In this document: piece after piece, positions 62,180 to 64,000 of the stretch
Numbering within the stretch: the first letter of the stretch is position 1
Layout of the letters: the number at the start of each line of letters is the position of its first letter
NCBI RefSeq assembly: GCF_003390325.1
Contig: NZ_QUOK01000002.1
Location: 1 to 64,000 of the forward strand
DNA length: 64,000 nucleotides
Direction: 5' to 3'
Source: Rhodohalobacter sp. SW132
GTDB lineage: Bacteria > Bacteroidota > Rhodothermia > Balneolales > Balneolaceae
The notes under the pieces: model-generated
What the model was told of the DNA's origin: nothing
Databases searched by the model: none
The model's input: the letters and a program-made list of their open reading frames with translations, nothing else
Translations under genes and position numbers: made by a program

Positions 62180-64000
62180 ATGGCCACATCAGATAACAAA
62201 AAAAATGAGAGAAGAGATATAGATGAGAATACAAAAAATGAGGATTTAGAACAGTTCCGGGAATCCTCTGATGGTGAATACCTGACGTCGGAACAGGGAG
62301 TACGGATCAATCATACCGATGATTCTCTGAAAGCGGGTGGCCGCGGACCGACCATCATGGAAGATTTTCATTTCCGTGAAAAAATGACCCATTTCGATCA
62401 TGAAAGAATTCCCGAACGAGTGGTTCATGCCAGGGGATCGGCCGCTCATGGATTTTTTCAGCCCTATGAAAACGCAGCTAAATTCAGCAAAGCCGGTTTT
62501 CTACAGGATCCATCTCAAAAAACACCCCTGTTTCTGCGAATTTCAACAGTTGTGGGCTCACGTGGTTCTGCTGACACCGTGCGGGATGTGCGGGGTTTTG
62601 CCACTAAATTCTATACAGAAGAAGGAAATTTCGATCTGGTTGGCAACAATATGCCTGTGTTTTTTATCCAGGATGCGATAAAGTTTCCCGATTTAGTCCA
62701 CTCCATTAAGCCTGAACCGGATAATGAGGTGCCCCAGGCTTCAGCTGCACACGATACTTTCTGGGACTTTGCGTCACTAACGCCGGAAACAACTCATATG
62801 CTGATGTGGGTACTATCTGACCGCGCACTCCCACGCAGTTTACGAATGATGGAAGCTTTTGGAGTTCATACGTTTCGGTTGATAGATGCCGACGGAAAAT
62901 CCCGTTTTGTAAAATTTCACTGGAAACCTATCCTCGGTATTCATTCACTGGTATGGGATGAAACCCAGAAACTGGCCGGAAAAGATCCTGATTTTAACCG
63001 GAAGGATCTGTGGGAAGCGATCGAAAATGAGGACTATCCGGAGTTTGAACTGGGAATACAGGTTGTGGAAGAGGAGGATGAACACTCTTTTGATTTTGAT
63101 ATTCTGGATGCCACGAAAATCATACCAGAAGAAGAAGTACCCGTCACACCGATCGGGAAAATGACGCTCAACCGAAACCCCGATAATTTCTTCGCTGAAA
63201 CAGAACAGGTGGCATTTCATGTAGGTAACGTCGTTCCCGGTATCGATTTCACCAACGATCCGCTGCTGCAGGGGCGTCTGTTCTCCTACCTCGATACGCA
63301 GCTCACTCGTTTGGGCGGACCCAATTTTGCGGAGCTGCCGATCAACCGTCCGGTAGCTGATGTACACAATAATCAGCGGGATGGTTTTGGCCGGCAAAAA
63401 ATCAACAAGGGTAAGGGATCCTATCTGCCAAACAGTGTACGGAGCGGCTGCCCGATGCACGCACCTGAGAATATGGGTGGTTATGTACATCATACCGAAA
63501 AAGTTGACGGGCATAAAATCCGGGAACGCAGCGACAGTTTTAAGGATCATTTCAGCCAGGCAACGCTGTTCTGGAACAGTATGTCGAAGCCGGAAAAAGA
63601 TCATATTGTGAAAGCAGCCCATTTTGAACTTGGAAAAGTGAAAGATAAAGAGATCCGTAAGCGGGTTATTTATGAACTGTTTAACCATGTGGATCACGAT
63701 TTTGCAGTGCGGGTAGCTAAAGGCGTGGGCATTGACCCGCCATCTGATGAGCCGGTTAAGAACCATGGAAAAAAATCACCTGCGCTGAGCATGGAAAACA
63801 CGGTGAAGGATTCCATAAAAACCCGGAAAATCGCTCTTCTTGCCCTGGAAGGATATAATCATTCCCATGTAAGCCAGGTAAAAGATGCATTGATGAAAGA
63901 GGGGGCCCAGGTGAAAATTATTTCCGAACGCGGAGATCCAATACAAAATGGTAAAGATGAGGTTGAAGTGGATATGACGTTCATCACGACCGGTTCCATC
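62180..64000 (+). CDS. katE: Large-subunit catalase (HPII/KatE type), 3' end beyond window
   Basis: 607 codons visible, still open at the window edge. MEDFHFREKMTHFDHERIPE and VVHARGSAAHGFF carry the distal His; STVVGSRGSADTVRDVRGFA, NNMPVFFIQDAIKFPD (distal Asn) and LFSYLDTQLTRLGGPNF (proximal heme Tyr) complete the active site. From about residue 545 begins the flavodoxin/DJ-1-like C-terminal domain (TRKIALLALEGYNHSHVSQV) that marks large catalases, so 100 or so residues are missing. Breaks down hydrogen peroxide. Confidence 0.96.
   Translation, partial: MATSDNKKNERRDIDENTKNEDLEQFRESSDGEYLTSEQGVRINHTDDSLKAGGRGPTIMEDFHFREKMTHFDHERIPERVVHARGSAAHGFFQPYENAAKFSKAGFLQDPSQKTPLFLRISTVVGSRGSADTVRDVRGFATKFYTEEGNFDLVGNNMPVFFIQDAIKFPDLVHSIKPEPDNEVPQASAAHDTFWDFASLTPETTHMLMWVLSDRALPRSLRMMEAFGVHTFRLIDADGKSRFVKFHWKPILGIHSLVWDETQKLAGKDPDFNRKDLWEAIENEDYPEFELGIQVVEEEDEHSFDFDILDATKIIPEEEVPVTPIGKMTLNRNPDNFFAETEQVAFHVGNVVPGIDFTNDPLLQGRLFSYLDTQLTRLGGPNFAELPINRPVADVHNNQRDGFGRQKINKGKGSYLPNSVRSGCPMHAPENMGGYVHHTEKVDGHKIRERSDSFKDHFSQATLFWNSMSKPEKDHIVKAAHFELGKVKDKEIRKRVIYELFNHVDHDFAVRVAKGVGIDPPSDEPVKNHGKKSPALSMENTVKDSIKTRKIALLALEGYNHSHVSQVKDALMKEGAQVKIISERGDPIQNGKDEVEVDMTFITTGSI

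Overview
The window reads as chromosomal DNA from a marine or hypersaline bacterium of the Balneolota/Rhodothermia side of the Bacteroidota group. This is an inference. It rests on moderate GC, on a secreted protein ending in a T9SS-type sorting domain with the NPFNPST motif, on xylan-degrading lipoproteins, and on a thrS-infC-rpmI-rplT / pheS-pheT-zapA block. I saw no rRNA, tRNA, CRISPR array, integrase or complete insertion sequence. Only the catalase at the right edge is cut by the window.

Layout. 174-3644 is a fused acyl-CoA mutase (IcmF). 3645-10605 is an accessory region. It opens with small repeats, then holds a string of integron-type cassettes: three attC-like sites with extrahelical bases (4696-4819, 6995-7126, 7457-7547), one perfect palindrome (6111-6170) and a left R' box (4192-4198), but no integrase (a CALIN). 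The cassettes carry a DUF2306 protein, a UPF0489 gene broken by one stop, a small membrane protein, a Fic enzyme with a convergent VbhA-like antitoxin, an unknown secreted protein and DUF1428. VOC, CPBP-protease and VapBC-like genes follow. 10606-21130 holds a six-hairpin glycosidase-like protein, an ice-binding protein, DUF2254, a release-factor-like (baeRF) protein, a flavin reductase-like protein, an EEP nuclease and an MscS channel. 21561-24552 is a response regulator / HEAT-repeat / glycosyltransferase operon, followed by an App1 phosphatase, an outer-membrane barrel and a Kef-type antiporter.

30608-35866 is a carbohydrate cluster: a secreted SMP-30 lactonase with T9SS tail, GH43 and GH10 xylanase. 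Then come 99-bp inverted-repeat elements (one more copy lies at 3762) and a lipase operon whose lipase is split at a C8 tract. 40460-41290 is a HigBA module next to a decayed attC-like site. 41389-51012 is a housekeeping block on the minus strand: LolD-like ATPase, YmdB-type phosphoesterase, hemolysin III, ZapA, PheT, PheS, L20, L35, IF3 (starting at AUC) and ThrRS. The right end has a multi-PAS histidine kinase, a Gfo/Idh/MocA oxidoreductase, an AGE epimerase and a stress-flavoured group (PRC-barrel, small membrane proteins, four-helix Cys-rich copper protein, large catalase).

The parts most worth following up are the integrase-less cassette array, the tail-to-tail Fic/antitoxin cassette within it, the 99-bp element family, and the decayed attC beside HigBA.
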